This document shows positions 1-7,924 of a DNA stretch of 64,000 nt, piece by piece. Source of the DNA: Microbacterium phyllosphaerae (GTDB taxonomy: Bacteria > Actinomycetota > Actinomycetes > Actinomycetales > Microbacteriaceae). A program made the translations under genes and the position numbers. Each line of letters starts with the position of its first letter. Position 1 is the stretch's first letter. The DNA is taken from positions 1,674,001 to 1,738,000 of the forward strand of contig NZ_JAGIOA010000001.1 of the NCBI RefSeq assembly GCF_017876435.1, in the 5' to 3' direction. The notes under the pieces are model-generated. The model saw only the letters and a program-made list of their open reading frames with translations. It searched no databases and was not told the origin of the DNA.

Positions 1-803
1 GTGATCGGCTGCGCTGGTACGACCTCGCCGCGATCGCGTTCGCGCATGCGGCGATCGCGTACCTGGGCTGGCTCGGCATCGCCGAGCTTCTCGAGCGCAG
101 CTTCACGGATGCGCCGGTGTTCGCCTTCCCCGGGGCGGTCCTGGTCGCGGTGGCATTCGCACTCACCGCTTACGTGACGTTCCTCAGCGCCGTCGCGCTC
201 ACGCCGACCGTCCTGTCGCTGGTGCTCGCGGTGTTCCTCGTGGTCGGCGCGTTCGCCGCGATGCTCGCGTCCAGCGACGTGCACTGGTGGCGCGACAACC
301 TCTCGGCTCTGGGAATGAGCACGAACAGCGCATCCGTCGCCTTCAACGTCACGCTGGTGATCGCCGGCGTCATGGTCACCACGATCTCGCGCTACGCGAC
401 GGCGGGGCTGCCGATCGACGACCCCATCGATCGGCGAGGCCGGTTCATCGTGCGGGGCGGCCTGATCCTGATGGGCATCTTCCTCGCCTGCGTCGGGATC
501 TTCCCCGTCGACGAGTTCTTCCTCGTGCACAACACGGTGGCCACCGGGATGGTGGTGGTGTTCGCCGTCGTCGTCGTGGGGCTGCCGTGGTTCCTCCGAG
601 CGATCCCGCGGGTCTTCGTCGCGTTCGGGTGGGCCTACGTGCTGGTGATCGTCCTGCTCGCCGCGTTCTTCGCCGTGGGCTATTACAACCTCACCGCGGT
701 CGAGCTGATCGCCGCCGTGCTGATCTTCAGCTGGATCATCGTGTTCCTGCGCACCGCGGGTTCGGTCGGCACCGAGCATCGCGGCGATCCCGTGCCCGCC
801 TGA
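1..803 (+). CDS. DUF998-like multi-spanning membrane protein, 5' end missing
   Basis: The reading frame is open to the left edge (first full codon at base 3) and ends at the stop at 801-803, so the N-terminus lies outside the window. An internal GTG at 117 is not the true start, because the upstream codons already align with the paralogue at 55859-56932 (shared pattern RW/F-D-x-A-A-x-A-x-A-H, then E-R-S-F-T). The visible part has about six hydrophobic segments, a conserved L-S-x-L-G and F-N-V-T-L motif, and a G-I-F-P-V-D motif before an H-N, all typical of DUF998 membrane proteins. Function is unknown. Family assignment is from motif memory, not a search. Confidence 0.75.
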   Translation, partial: DRLRWYDLAAIAFAHAAIAYLGWLGIAELLERSFTDAPVFAFPGAVLVAVAFALTAYVTFLSAVALTPTVLSLVLAVFLVVGAFAAMLASSDVHWWRDNLSALGMSTNSASVAFNVTLVIAGVMVTTISRYATAGLPIDDPIDRRGRFIVRGGLILMGIFLACVGIFPVDEFFLVHNTVATGMVVVFAVVVVGLPWFLRAIPRVFVAFGWAYVLVIVLLAAFFAVGYYNLTAVELIAAVLIFSWIIVFLRTAGSVGTEHRGDPVPA

Positions 804-813
804 GACCCGAGCG

Positions 814-1668
814 TCAGCGCAGCGTCTGCGTGGCGTCGGCCGTGCGCTGCAACGCGTGCACGGAGTGGGCGTGGCGTTTCTGGGCCACGCCGACGAACAG
901 GCAGTCGACCAGGGCGAGCTGGGCGATCCTGCTGACCATGGCGCCCGCCCGGAAGCGCGGTTCACGGGCGTGGCTCAGCAGCACGTGATCGACCTCGGCC
1001 GCGATCGGGGAATCGGATGCTCCGGTGATGCCGATCGTGGTGCTCGCCGCGGATCGTGCCGTCTGCACGAAGTGCAGCGTCTCGCGCGTCGTGCCCGAGT
1101 GGGAGAAGGCGATCACGACGGTCTTCCTGGCTCCGAGCGCGGCCGCTGCGCTCGCCTCGTGCGCGTCGGTGAGGACGATCGCGGTATGCCCGATGCGCAG
1201 CAGCTTGTGGCCGAGGTCCGCCGCGACCAGACCGCTCGCACCGATGCCGAAGAGCAGGATGCGATCGGCCTCGTCTACCGCGTCGACAGCCGCTGCGAGC
1301 ACGTCGTAGTCGAGGCCGGCGATCGTCTCCTCGATCGACAGGAGCTCGAGCGCGGCGACCTTGGCGGTGGCCTCGCGGAGCGAGTCCGCCGAGGAGATCT
1401 CCGAGCCGAACCCCGACGAGGCGGGGAACTGCGCGGACTCCCGGCCCAGTTCGGTGGCCAGGGCCATCCGGAGCGCTGCATAGCCGTTCACGCCGATCGC
1501 TCGACAGAAACGTACGACGGAGGCGACCGAGGTGGCGCACGCGGACGCGATCTCGGTGATCGTGCTGTCGACGACGATGCGCGGGTCATCGGAGATCGTG
1601 CGGGCGATGCGGGCGAGCGACGGTGGCAGCGTCTCGGCCGCCGTGGCGATCGTCGTCTGGATGCTCAT
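814..1668 (-). CDS. RpiR/MurR-family transcriptional regulator (HTH plus SIS domain)
   Basis: This 284-residue protein has an N-terminal RpiR-type helix-turn-helix (about residues 1-75, with A-S-V-A-S-V-V-R-F-C-R as recognition helix). A C-terminal sugar isomerase (SIS) fold follows (about 110-250, with L-L-F-G-I-G-A-S-G and an F-S-H-S-G-T-T-R-E loop that binds phosphosugars). It is divergent from an amino-sugar kinase and murQ across 75 bp. In known systems MurR senses N-acetylmuramate 6-phosphate and represses murQ, and the same role is likely here. A palindrome in the intergenic region is a candidate site. Other RpiR ligands cannot be excluded. Confidence 0.85.
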   Translation of the reverse strand: MSIQTTIATAAETLPPSLARIARTISDDPRIVVDSTITEIASACATSVASVVRFCRAIGVNGYAALRMALATELGRESAQFPASSGFGSEISSADSLREATAKVAALELLSIEETIAGLDYDVLAAAVDAVDEADRILLFGIGASGLVAADLGHKLLRIGHTAIVLTDAHEASAAAALGARKTVVIAFSHSGTTRETLHFVQTARSAASTTIGITGASDSPIAAEVDHVLLSHAREPRFRAGAMVSRIAQLALVDCLFVGVAQKRHAHSVHALQRTADATQTLR

Positions 1669-1698
1669 TGCTCTCCTGCGTCGAGGCTGGTCCCGGTC

Positions 1699-1713
1699 TG
1701 AACAATTCTTTCA
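1699..1713. promoter_or_regulatory. Candidate MurR/RpiR operator
   Basis: The 15-bp palindrome TGAA-N7-TTCA lies between the divergent regulator and kinase genes. RpiR-family proteins commonly bind TGAA/TTCA inverted repeats. It overlaps the proposed -35 of the kinase promoter, which suits repression. Binding is inferred. Confidence 0.45.
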
Positions 1714-1737
1714 TGACTGTCTCGAGATGCGTAGACT
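1710..1737 (+). promoter_or_regulatory. Putative leaderless promoter of the kinase-murQ operon
   Basis: A -35-like TTCATG (1710-1715) and a -10 TAGACT (1732-1737) are separated by 16 bp. The ATG of the kinase lies at 1744, seven bases past the -10, so transcription would begin at or next to the start codon. No Shine-Dalgarno sequence precedes that ATG, in line with leaderless mRNAs, which are common in actinobacteria. Confidence 0.45.
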
Positions 1738-1743
1738 ATTTCC

Positions 1744-2721
1744 ATGCCTTCTCCGCGCGCCGTCATCGCCGTCGATCTCGGCAAGTCGCGGTGCCGCGCA
1801 GTGCTCTTCGAACCGAGCGCTCATGGTGCGGACCAGAAGGGGGCGGGTCTTCGCCGCCCCCTGTATGACGGTGTCGGAGCGCCCGGTCTCGCGTCCTCCG
1901 ACGGCGTGGATGCCGCGCTCGAGGCGATCCTTCCGTTGGGTGCTCATCTCGAGCAGTCGGTCGCCGCCGTGTCGATCGGCGCGGCCGGTGCGTGGGCGGC
2001 GCCGACTGCGGCAGCCGCGCTCGCCCGGCGACTCCGCGCCGAGCTCCATGCGCAGGTGGTCGTGACGTCCGACGTGGTGTCAGCCCATGCGGGCGCGCTC
2101 GGCGGGGCGCCCGGTGTGCTCCTCATCGCCGGTACGGGAGCCGCGGCGCTCGGCCTCGGCGCGGAAGACGGCGCCGACAGCGATGACGGTGGGGTCGACC
2201 GCCGCGATGGCGCCAGGCTCGTCGACGGCTGGGGGCCGGAACTCGGTGACCTCGGCAGCGGCTCCTGGCTCGGGCGGGAGGCGCTGCGCGCGGTGCTGCG
2301 AGCCTCCGTCGATCTGGGGCCGTCGACGGTGCTGACCGATGCCCTGAAGACTCCGATAGGCGACCCGACGGCGATCCCTGCGTGGCTGGCGAGCACCGCT
2401 CCGCTCGCGCGACGCCTCGCGACACTCGCGCCCCTCGTACTCGACGCCGCGGAATCGGGTGATCGCATCGCCGGTGAGATCGTCACCGAGGGCATTCGTC
2501 TGCTCGTCGCCTCGGCCGCCGCGGCGGCCCCCGCGTCTCGACATGTCGCGCTGCACGGAGGACTGACCGACCACCTCTGGTTCCGCGCGGGTCTCGAGGC
2601 CGCTCTGCGCTCGGCGGGACGCGACGTCGTGCCGCCCGCGGGTGACGCTCTCGACGGCGCACTCCTGCTCGCCGAGCGCACTGATCTTCCCCATGAAAGG
2701 TTCGTGCACCGTGCCGAATGA
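1744..2721 (+). CDS. N-acetylglucosamine/N-acetylmuramate kinase-like protein (BadF/BadG family ATPase)
   Basis: A 325-residue member of the actin-like ATPase superfamily. The N-terminal phosphate-1 motif is D-L-G-K-S-R-C-R (about residues 11-18), the adenosine-side motif A-G-T-G-A-A-A-L-G is near 130, and G-D-L-G-S-G-S-W-L-G is near 172. It would phosphorylate GlcNAc or MurNAc recovered from peptidoglycan. Its 3' end overlaps murQ by 11 bp, so the two are probably translated together, which favours MurNAc or a mix of wall sugars as substrate. Substrate preference cannot be decided from sequence, so no symbol is given. Confidence 0.8.
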   Translation: MPSPRAVIAVDLGKSRCRAVLFEPSAHGADQKGAGLRRPLYDGVGAPGLASSDGVDAALEAILPLGAHLEQSVAAVSIGAAGAWAAPTAAAALARRLRAELHAQVVVTSDVVSAHAGALGGAPGVLLIAGTGAAALGLGAEDGADSDDGGVDRRDGARLVDGWGPELGDLGSGSWLGREALRAVLRASVDLGPSTVLTDALKTPIGDPTAIPAWLASTAPLARRLATLAPLVLDAAESGDRIAGEIVTEGIRLLVASAAAAAPASRHVALHGGLTDHLWFRAGLEAALRSAGRDVVPPAGDALDGALLLAERTDLPHERFVHRAE

Positions 2722-3646
2722 AGAGAACAGACTGACCGACCTCCTCGATGTGCTCTCGGCGCTCGGCACCGAGGCGTCGTCGACCGAGCGAGGCGACCTC
2801 GATCTGCTCGGCACTGCCGAGCTCGTCGCCCTGATGAACGCCGAAGACCGCCGCGTGCCCGAAGCGGTCGCCGAGCGCAGTGCCGAGATCGCCGCCGCGG
2901 TCGACGGCATCACCGCGCGTTTCCGCAGGGGCGGTCGCCTGATCTACATCGGTGCGGGCACGGCCGGACGCGTCGGCGTGCTCGATGCGAGCGAGTGCCC
3001 TCCGACCTTCGGCACGGATCCGTCGATGGTCGTCGGTCTGATCGCCGGAGGAGAGACGGCGATCCGCTCCGCTGTCGAGAACGCCGAGGATGACGGCGAG
3101 GCGGCCGGCCTGTCGCTGCGAGAGCTCGCGCTGACCGCGCACGACACGGTGGTGGGGATCTCCGCCTCCGGCCGCACGCCGTATGTCGTGGGCGGCCTGG
3201 AGTTCGCCCGCGGGGTCGGCGCGCTCACCGTCGCGATCGCCTCGAACGCAGCATCCGAGATCGGCGCGGTGGCCGACATCGCGATCGAGGTCGTCACCGG
3301 GCCGGAGTTCATCTCGGGCTCGACGCGCCTGAAGTCGGGAACAGCGCAGAAGCTCGTCGCGAACATGCTGACCACACTGTCGATGATCAAGCTCGGCAAG
3401 ACGCATCACGGCGTGATGGTCGACCTGCTCGCGACGAACGAGAAGCTCCATGCGCGGTCGATCCGCACGGTCACCGAACTCACCGGCGCGACGGTCGACG
3501 ACGCAGCCGCCGCCCTGGCCTCGGCGGACGGCTCGGTCAAGCTCGCGATCCTGATGCTCTCGACCGGCGCATCGGCGCACCGCTCAGCGCAGGCGCTGCA
3601 GGATGCCGACGGCATCCTGCGTGTCGCGATCGCCGGCCTCTCGTGA
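2711..3646 (+). CDS. murQ: N-acetylmuramic acid 6-phosphate etherase
   Basis: This 311-residue enzyme cleaves the lactyl ether of MurNAc 6-phosphate to give GlcNAc 6-phosphate and D-lactate during wall recycling. Family marks are L-M-N-A-E-D near residue 42, the SIS signature G-R-L-I-Y-I-G-A-G-T-A-G-R-V-G-V-L-D near 80, E-C-P-P-T-F, and G-P-E-F-I-S-G-S-T-R-L-K-S-G-T-A near 198. The GTG at 2711 is chosen because GAAAGG (2695-2700) sits ten bases upstream and the length then matches MurQ. Earlier in-frame starts at 2642 and 2693 would add an unconserved leader inside the kinase gene. Confidence 0.92.
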   Translation: MPNEENRLTDLLDVLSALGTEASSTERGDLDLLGTAELVALMNAEDRRVPEAVAERSAEIAAAVDGITARFRRGGRLIYIGAGTAGRVGVLDASECPPTFGTDPSMVVGLIAGGETAIRSAVENAEDDGEAAGLSLRELALTAHDTVVGISASGRTPYVVGGLEFARGVGALTVAIASNAASEIGAVADIAIEVVTGPEFISGSTRLKSGTAQKLVANMLTTLSMIKLGKTHHGVMVDLLATNEKLHARSIRTVTELTGATVDDAAAALASADGSVKLAILMLSTGASAHRSAQALQDADGILRVAIAGLS

Positions 3647-3716
3647 GGGGCACCTTCGACGCGTGTTTCCGCCGCGGTGCGCCCGACGAGAGCGACGCCG
3701 TGAACCCGGGCTCGGG

Positions 3717-5696
3717 TCAGTGGCCGCAGGTGCAGGAGTCCGCTCCGCCGCAGCATCCGGTCGCTGCCGAGCCGCGCGCCTGAGATGACGGGGGCACGTC
3801 CATCGCGGGGTTCTGATCGAGGAAGCCGTTCGGCTTGAACCAGAATCCGGCATAGTCGACGGGCATGATCGGCCAGTCTTCCGGACGAGGGAAGTGGGTC
3901 AGCCCGAATGTGTGCCACAGCACGATGTCCTCGCCGTCGAGGGAGCGGTCGCCGGCGGAGTACTCGGGCAGACCGGATCCGCCCTGGTGCGCGTTGGGGT
4001 ACCGACCGGCCGGCCAGTTCTGCCCCTGCTCGTGCTGCGTCGCCCACAGATGCTTGGTCGCGAAGGTCGCGCGCGCGGCGACCGACGACGAAGGATCGGC
4101 CATGAGCAGCGCCGTCGGCTCGGGGATCAGGTGGTACGCGGTGGGGCGTCCGACGTGGTTCGTCCTGGTCGTGCTCTGCACCTCCCAGGCGCGGGCGACC
4201 GAGGTGTCGGCTTCGCGCTGCGCCTCGAGCTCCGTGCGGAGCTGGGTCTCGGACCAGGTGAACGCATTGCCGAACGGATTCTCCGGACCCATCGGGATGC
4301 GCTGCGCGTCGATCTCGAAGAGGCGGTTCTCGTCGCCGTCGATCGCGACGTCGAGCCGCGCGCAGAACAGGTGCTGATGCACGGGGGCGAACACCCCGGG
4401 AGCGAGCTCGGTCGCGTGCTTCTGCCGCACACCGGGCTCGCCCGCGCCGGCGAAGACGACGCCGGTCGCCTTGGCCACGACCTCGATCGAGCCGTCGAGC
4501 GAGAAGTTCCAGTAGAAGCCGTAGTCGTAGTTGCCGATGGTCGAGAAGTACGAGATCACGAAGCGCCGCGAGCGGCGCACGTCCGAGCGCCCGGCGAGGT
4601 CGGTGTGCTTCCAGAGGATGCCGTAATCCTCCTCATGCATGCAGACGACGTTCGGGATGCGCACGGGGTTGCCGTGATCGTCGGCGACGTAGCCGTCGAG
4701 GTAGCGGATCACGCCCAGGCAGTCGCATCCGAGCTCGAGATGGTTCGCGTTCTTGCCGAGCAGGTACTCGCCCGCGTCGAAGTAGCTGATCCAGAATCTG
4801 CCGGGAGCGGTGTCGCCGTAGGGCACGACCATCTCGGGCACGCTCGCTCGGCTGAGCACCGAGCGTCCGTCGAAGGTGACGTCGTGCAGCACGAGACCTT
4901 CACGGGCGTTGAAGCTCACCCGCATCGACCAGTTCTCCCACTCGACGAGCGATCCGGTGACCGCGAAGCTCGGGCCCTCCGGTTGCGTGATCTCGATCGG
5001 CTTGAGGGTCGTGCGGGCCGCGCCCTGCACCTCGGAGTAGTAGTTTCCGTGGCCGGCCGGAACCGGCACGTCGCCCTCGTCATCGATGCGGATCACGCTG
5101 CCCGCGGTCAGGTCGATGTGCACGACGAGGCCTTCGACGGGATGCGCCCAGGGTGAGTCGTTCTCGTCGTACTTCAGGAAGGTGAGCGATCGGATCACTC
5201 GGCGGCCCACCTCGTCCGCCCGGCCGGTGTAGCCGGGAGCGAGAGGGCCGCAGAAGGCGAGCTCCATATGCTCTGCGAGACCGCGGCGCGTCATCGCGGC
5301 CTGCCATTCGGGGGAGGCCTTGACGATCTCCTCCGCGCGCCCGTACTCCTCGAACAGGTACTGCGGCTGTCCGTAGGGCGGGGCATCGTTCGGCACCCGT
5401 TCGGTGCGCAGCACCTCGCCGCGGGTGATCGAGACGATGACCTCGGTCGCTGCGCCCGTCGCCGTGTCGAGCAGTGTGGCGTCGATGCGTCGGTCGATCG
5501 GCGCGCCGGGCTTCCACGTCGCGAGTTCCTGCTTGGTGGGCTCGTCGGGCAGGAGCATCGGCACACGCACGGTCTCTCCGAGCAGGCCGGCGGATTCGAG
5601 CACGGCTCGGGCTGCGGCGATCTCCTCGCCGGTGAGCGGGTCGAGCGGGTGCGGCGTGGCGATCCGGTCGATCGTGACGGGCTGGGGGTGGGACAT
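3717..5696 (-). CDS. Copper-containing primary amine oxidase (TPQ enzyme)
   Basis: A 659-residue enzyme that oxidises a primary amine to an aldehyde with release of ammonia and hydrogen peroxide. Tyr390 in the T-I-G-N-Y-D motif is the precursor of the topaquinone cofactor. The catalytic-base motif is Y-F-D-A-G-E (about residue 300), copper ligands H-Q-H lie near 440, and a further His lies in G-L-T-H-F-P-R-P-E-D-W-P-I-M-P. Bacterial tyramine, histamine and phenethylamine oxidases share this architecture; the substrate is not resolved. The C-terminus carries an odd cysteine-rich tail ending C-C-G-G-A-D-S-C-T-C-G-H. No signal peptide is seen. A TetR gene lies upstream on the same strand, and its putative operator sits in front of this start. 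Confidence 0.93.
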   Translation of the reverse strand: MSHPQPVTIDRIATPHPLDPLTGEEIAAARAVLESAGLLGETVRVPMLLPDEPTKQELATWKPGAPIDRRIDATLLDTATGAATEVIVSITRGEVLRTERVPNDAPPYGQPQYLFEEYGRAEEIVKASPEWQAAMTRRGLAEHMELAFCGPLAPGYTGRADEVGRRVIRSLTFLKYDENDSPWAHPVEGLVVHIDLTAGSVIRIDDEGDVPVPAGHGNYYSEVQGAARTTLKPIEITQPEGPSFAVTGSLVEWENWSMRVSFNAREGLVLHDVTFDGRSVLSRASVPEMVVPYGDTAPGRFWISYFDAGEYLLGKNANHLELGCDCLGVIRYLDGYVADDHGNPVRIPNVVCMHEEDYGILWKHTDLAGRSDVRRSRRFVISYFSTIGNYDYGFYWNFSLDGSIEVVAKATGVVFAGAGEPGVRQKHATELAPGVFAPVHQHLFCARLDVAIDGDENRLFEIDAQRIPMGPENPFGNAFTWSETQLRTELEAQREADTSVARAWEVQSTTRTNHVGRPTAYHLIPEPTALLMADPSSSVAARATFATKHLWATQHEQGQNWPAGRYPNAHQGGSGLPEYSAGDRSLDGEDIVLWHTFGLTHFPRPEDWPIMPVDYAGFWFKPNGFLDQNPAMDVPPSSQARGSAATGCCGGADSCTCGH

Positions 5697-5709
5697 CGTC
5701 GTACCTCAC

Positions 5710-5731
5710 TATTTCGAGCGAGTGCTCAATA
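5710..5731. promoter_or_regulatory. Candidate TetR operator upstream of the amine oxidase
   Basis: A 22-bp imperfect palindrome, TATTTCGAGC then four bases then GCTCAATA, lies 14-35 bp before the amine oxidase start. A matching 22-bp site lies at 6436-6457 beside tetR. The shared consensus is TATTTYGAGC-N4-GMTCAATA. Confidence 0.6.
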
Positions 5732-5816
5732 AACGGATTGGCATGATGGTACGCCGATGTGGCCGAGGCGCACAAGAGCGTCGGGGAAGAGTGTTCCGGA
5801 GGGGGAGCGCGAGTGC

Positions 5817-6419
5817 TCAGGCCCGCCAGGGCGAGAGGATGCTGTCGAGCACCGCGAGGTGCGCCTCGGCGCCGTGGGGCTCGGTGACCTCCAGCACCTG
5901 CTGGCCGTAGGTGATCGATCGCAGCAGTGACATGAGCGCGTGCTTCGGTGTCGCGGGCGACAGCTCGCCGTCGGCGACGGCTTCGTCGAGCGACTCGCTG
6001 ATGCCGTCCTGCCAGGTCGCGAACGTCGGTGAGCCCGCATCCGGGCTGGAGGCGAGTGCGGCGAGGCGGCCCCAGAAGCCGACCACCACGTACGCCTCGG
6101 TGCGGGTGCCGTCGTCGACGGGGAGTACCTCGCGCATGAGTGCGTCGAGTCTGGTCAGGCCGCGGAGTCCCATCGTCGCCGACCGGATGCGCTCGTCGGT
6201 GCGCCGGGTGATCTCCGCCGCGGCCGCGCGGACGACGTCGTCGAAGCCGTCGAAGTAGTGCCAGAGCGAGCCCGTCGCCACGCCGAGCTCCTTGGCCACT
6301 GCGCGCGAAGAGACCGCCTCGTGCCCGTCGCGTGCTGCCACGGCGAGGAGCGCCTCGGCGATCTGCCGGCGGCGCTCATCGTGATCGACGACACGGGGCA
6401 CCCGCCCATCCTGTCGCAT
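5817..6419 (-). CDS. TetR-family transcriptional regulator
   Basis: A 200-residue one-domain-pair regulator. The N-terminal TetR HTH spans about residues 10-55 with the typical A-V-A-K-E-L-G-V-A-T-G-S-L-W-H-Y-F recognition segment. The C-terminal ligand domain resembles the BetI/TetR_C_6 type. It lies upstream of and codirectional with the amine oxidase and divergent from a membrane protein. Two copies of one palindrome flank it, so it probably represses the amine oxidase, itself and the divergent gene until an amine or aldehyde ligand binds. The ligand is unknown. Confidence 0.85.
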   Translation of the reverse strand: MRQDGRVPRVVDHDERRRQIAEALLAVAARDGHEAVSSRAVAKELGVATGSLWHYFDGFDDVVRAAAAEITRRTDERIRSATMGLRGLTRLDALMREVLPVDDGTRTEAYVVVGFWGRLAALASSPDAGSPTFATWQDGISESLDEAVADGELSPATPKHALMSLLRSITYGQQVLEVTEPHGAEAHLAVLDSILSPWRA

Positions 6420-6435
6420 CCACCGGGGGTCTGGC

Positions 6436-6457
6436 TATTTTGAGCAACTGATCAATA
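6436..6457. promoter_or_regulatory. Candidate TetR operator between tetR and the divergent membrane gene
   Basis: The 22-bp site TATTTTGAGC-N4-GATCAATA matches the site at 5710-5731 in sequence and spacing. It overlaps a -10-like TATGAT (6456-6461) that ends six bases before the GTG at 6468, so the divergent gene appears leaderless and directly controlled. Confidence 0.6.
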
Positions 6458-6467
6458 TGATGCGGGT

Positions 6468-6998
6468 GTGGATCCGCTCCTTCCGTCGGCGCCGTGGCTG
6501 ATGGCGCTCGCTGCCATCGTCTCGGCCGCGGCGTGCGTCGCCGTCTGGCGCGACGTGCCGTGGCAGGGGAGACAGAGCGCGCTGATCATGGCGGCCGCGA
6601 TGATCGTGATCGCGGTCACCGGGGGCGACGCGATGATCGGTCTGGCGCTCGGGGTCGTCCTTCTCGTGTCGGCGATGCTCGGCACAGCCGGTGTACGGGG
6701 CACGCCTGCCGCGGCGACGTGCTGTCACCGCGCCCTGGTGTCGCTCGTGATGGCGATCTGCTCGTTCGAGAGCCTGTCGACGGGCGAAGCGGTGGTCCAG
6801 GCGGGCGGACACGGCGGACACGGCCTGGACGGGCTTCTCTCCGCGCTCGTGATCATCGGAGTCGTCGGAGTGGTGCTCTGGACCGTCGTCGCCGAATGGG
6901 TGCTCGTGCCCGTGCATCAGGGGCGCACCGCCCGCCTGCTCGCGGTCGAGTCGTGGGCAATGGCTGCGGGAGTCACAGTGATGTGCCTGGGGTTCTGA
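6468..6998 (+). CDS. Hypothetical membrane protein with His-rich loop
   Basis: This 176-residue protein has about five hydrophobic segments (roughly residues 10-27, 36-72, 85-100, 120-143 and 158-175) and a central polar loop G-G-H-G-G-H-G. Several Met residues lie in the membrane segments, loosely recalling actinobacterial DUF5134 proteins, but I cannot confirm that family. The GTG start lies six bases after a TATGAT -10, so it is probably leaderless. It shares a putative TetR operator with the amine oxidase. A role in metal or amine handling would be speculation. Confidence 0.7.
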   Translation: MDPLLPSAPWLMALAAIVSAAACVAVWRDVPWQGRQSALIMAAAMIVIAVTGGDAMIGLALGVVLLVSAMLGTAGVRGTPAAATCCHRALVSLVMAICSFESLSTGEAVVQAGGHGGHGLDGLLSALVIIGVVGVVLWTVVAEWVLVPVHQGRTARLLAVESWAMAAGVTVMCLGF

Positions 6999-7031
6999 CG
7001 CGGCGCCGCGCATCGGCGCAGGATGGAAGCG

Positions 7032-7355
7032 TCAGTGCGTGCCGCCGAACTCGATCAGCACGACGCCGAGAGCGATCAGAGCGACGCCGATCGCCATCAG
7101 GACTGAGAAGTGATCCTTGAAGATCACTCGGCCCAGGATCGCCGTGATCGCGACACCGGCGGCGGCCCACACGCCGTAGGCCACGCCCACCGGCATCCCC
7201 ATCGCGAGGATCGTGCCGAGCAGGGTGAACGCGGCGAGGTACCCGATTACGATCACCGGGATCCACCGGCGGCGGCGAAGGCCCTCCGAGGCACGAAGGC
7301 TGAGCGTCGCGGTGACTTCGCTCGCGATCGCGAGCGCGAGCAGCACCCAGGTCAT
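7032..7355 (-). CDS. SMR-family transporter subunit (second gene of pair)
   Basis: A 107-residue four-helix small multidrug resistance protein. The essential membrane glutamate is Glu13 in the A-S-E-V-T-A-T-L-S-L-R-A-S-E-G pattern, which is closer to the Qac/EmrE type than to the guanidine-export type. The start ATG at 7355 overlaps the stop of the upstream SMR gene by four bases (ATGA), so the two are probably coupled and form a heterodimer, as in other paired SMR systems. Longer in-frame extensions upstream lie within the partner gene and are rejected. Confidence 0.88.
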   Translation of the reverse strand: MTWVLLALAIASEVTATLSLRASEGLRRRRWIPVIVIGYLAAFTLLGTILAMGMPVGVAYGVWAAAGVAITAILGRVIFKDHFSVLMAIGVALIALGVVLIEFGGTH

Positions 7356-7723
7356 GACGCAGCCTCCGGCGCGGACTCGCGCGCGTGGGATCCGAGCTCG
7401 ACGAGCAGCACCCCGACGACGATCGCGCCTATCCCGATGATCTGCACCGGTCCCAGCAGCTCGCCGAAGAGCACCGTGCCCATGATCGCGGTGAGCACCA
7501 CGCCGATCGCCGACCAGATGCCGTAGGCGACGCCCACCGGCATGCCGCGGTCGAGCACGATCGACAACAGCCACAGAGACCCCGTGTAGCCGATCACCAC
7601 GGGGATCAGCCACAACGGATGCGAGACGCCCTCGGCGGCGCGGAGCGACAGTGTCGCCGACACCTCGAGGGCGATCGCGAGCAGCAACGGAGGCCATGCC
7701 GGCGGGCGGGAGCGGTCTGACAT
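7352..7723 (-). CDS. SMR-family transporter subunit (first gene of pair)
   Basis: A 123-residue partner with four membrane helices and the key acidic residue Glu20 in A-L-E-V-S-A-T-L-S-L-R-A-A-E-G. It has a short polar N-terminus and a longer polar C-terminus than its neighbour. A GAAAGG ribosome site lies before the ATG at 7723. Substrates of paired SMRs range from quaternary cations to polyamines and cannot be read here. The 201-bp region upstream, shared with the divergent GAPDH gene, was inspected for a guanidine riboswitch and none was recognised. Confidence 0.88.
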   Translation of the reverse strand: MSDRSRPPAWPPLLLAIALEVSATLSLRAAEGVSHPLWLIPVVIGYTGSLWLLSIVLDRGMPVGVAYGIWSAIGVVLTAIMGTVLFGELLGPVQIIGIGAIVVGVLLVELGSHARESAPEAAS

Positions 7724-7924
7724 CGGGGGCCTTTCGACGCGGGGTGCGTGGGGGAGAACGCGTCGGATGCTCCCAGGATTCCCTGTCGTGCAGGTGAACG
7801 AGGAGGGCCGCGGACGATTTCGGTACACCGGCGCTCGGCGCGTACCCTGGACGCATCCCCCGAAGCTCACCCGGCAATCTCGCGCGCCGGCGACCTCGGC
7901 GCGCTCACACATGCAAGGACGCAG

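Noticed and set aside
3704..3717. ACCCG/CGGGT hairpin as a terminator between murQ and the amine oxidase
   Set aside because: Only a 5-bp stem with a 4-base loop and overlapping the amine oxidase stop; too weak.
7724..7924. Possible guanidine riboswitch before the SMR pair
   Set aside because: I looked for the conserved blocks of the three classic guanidine classes on the minus strand and found no convincing match; the SMR motifs are also Qac-like.
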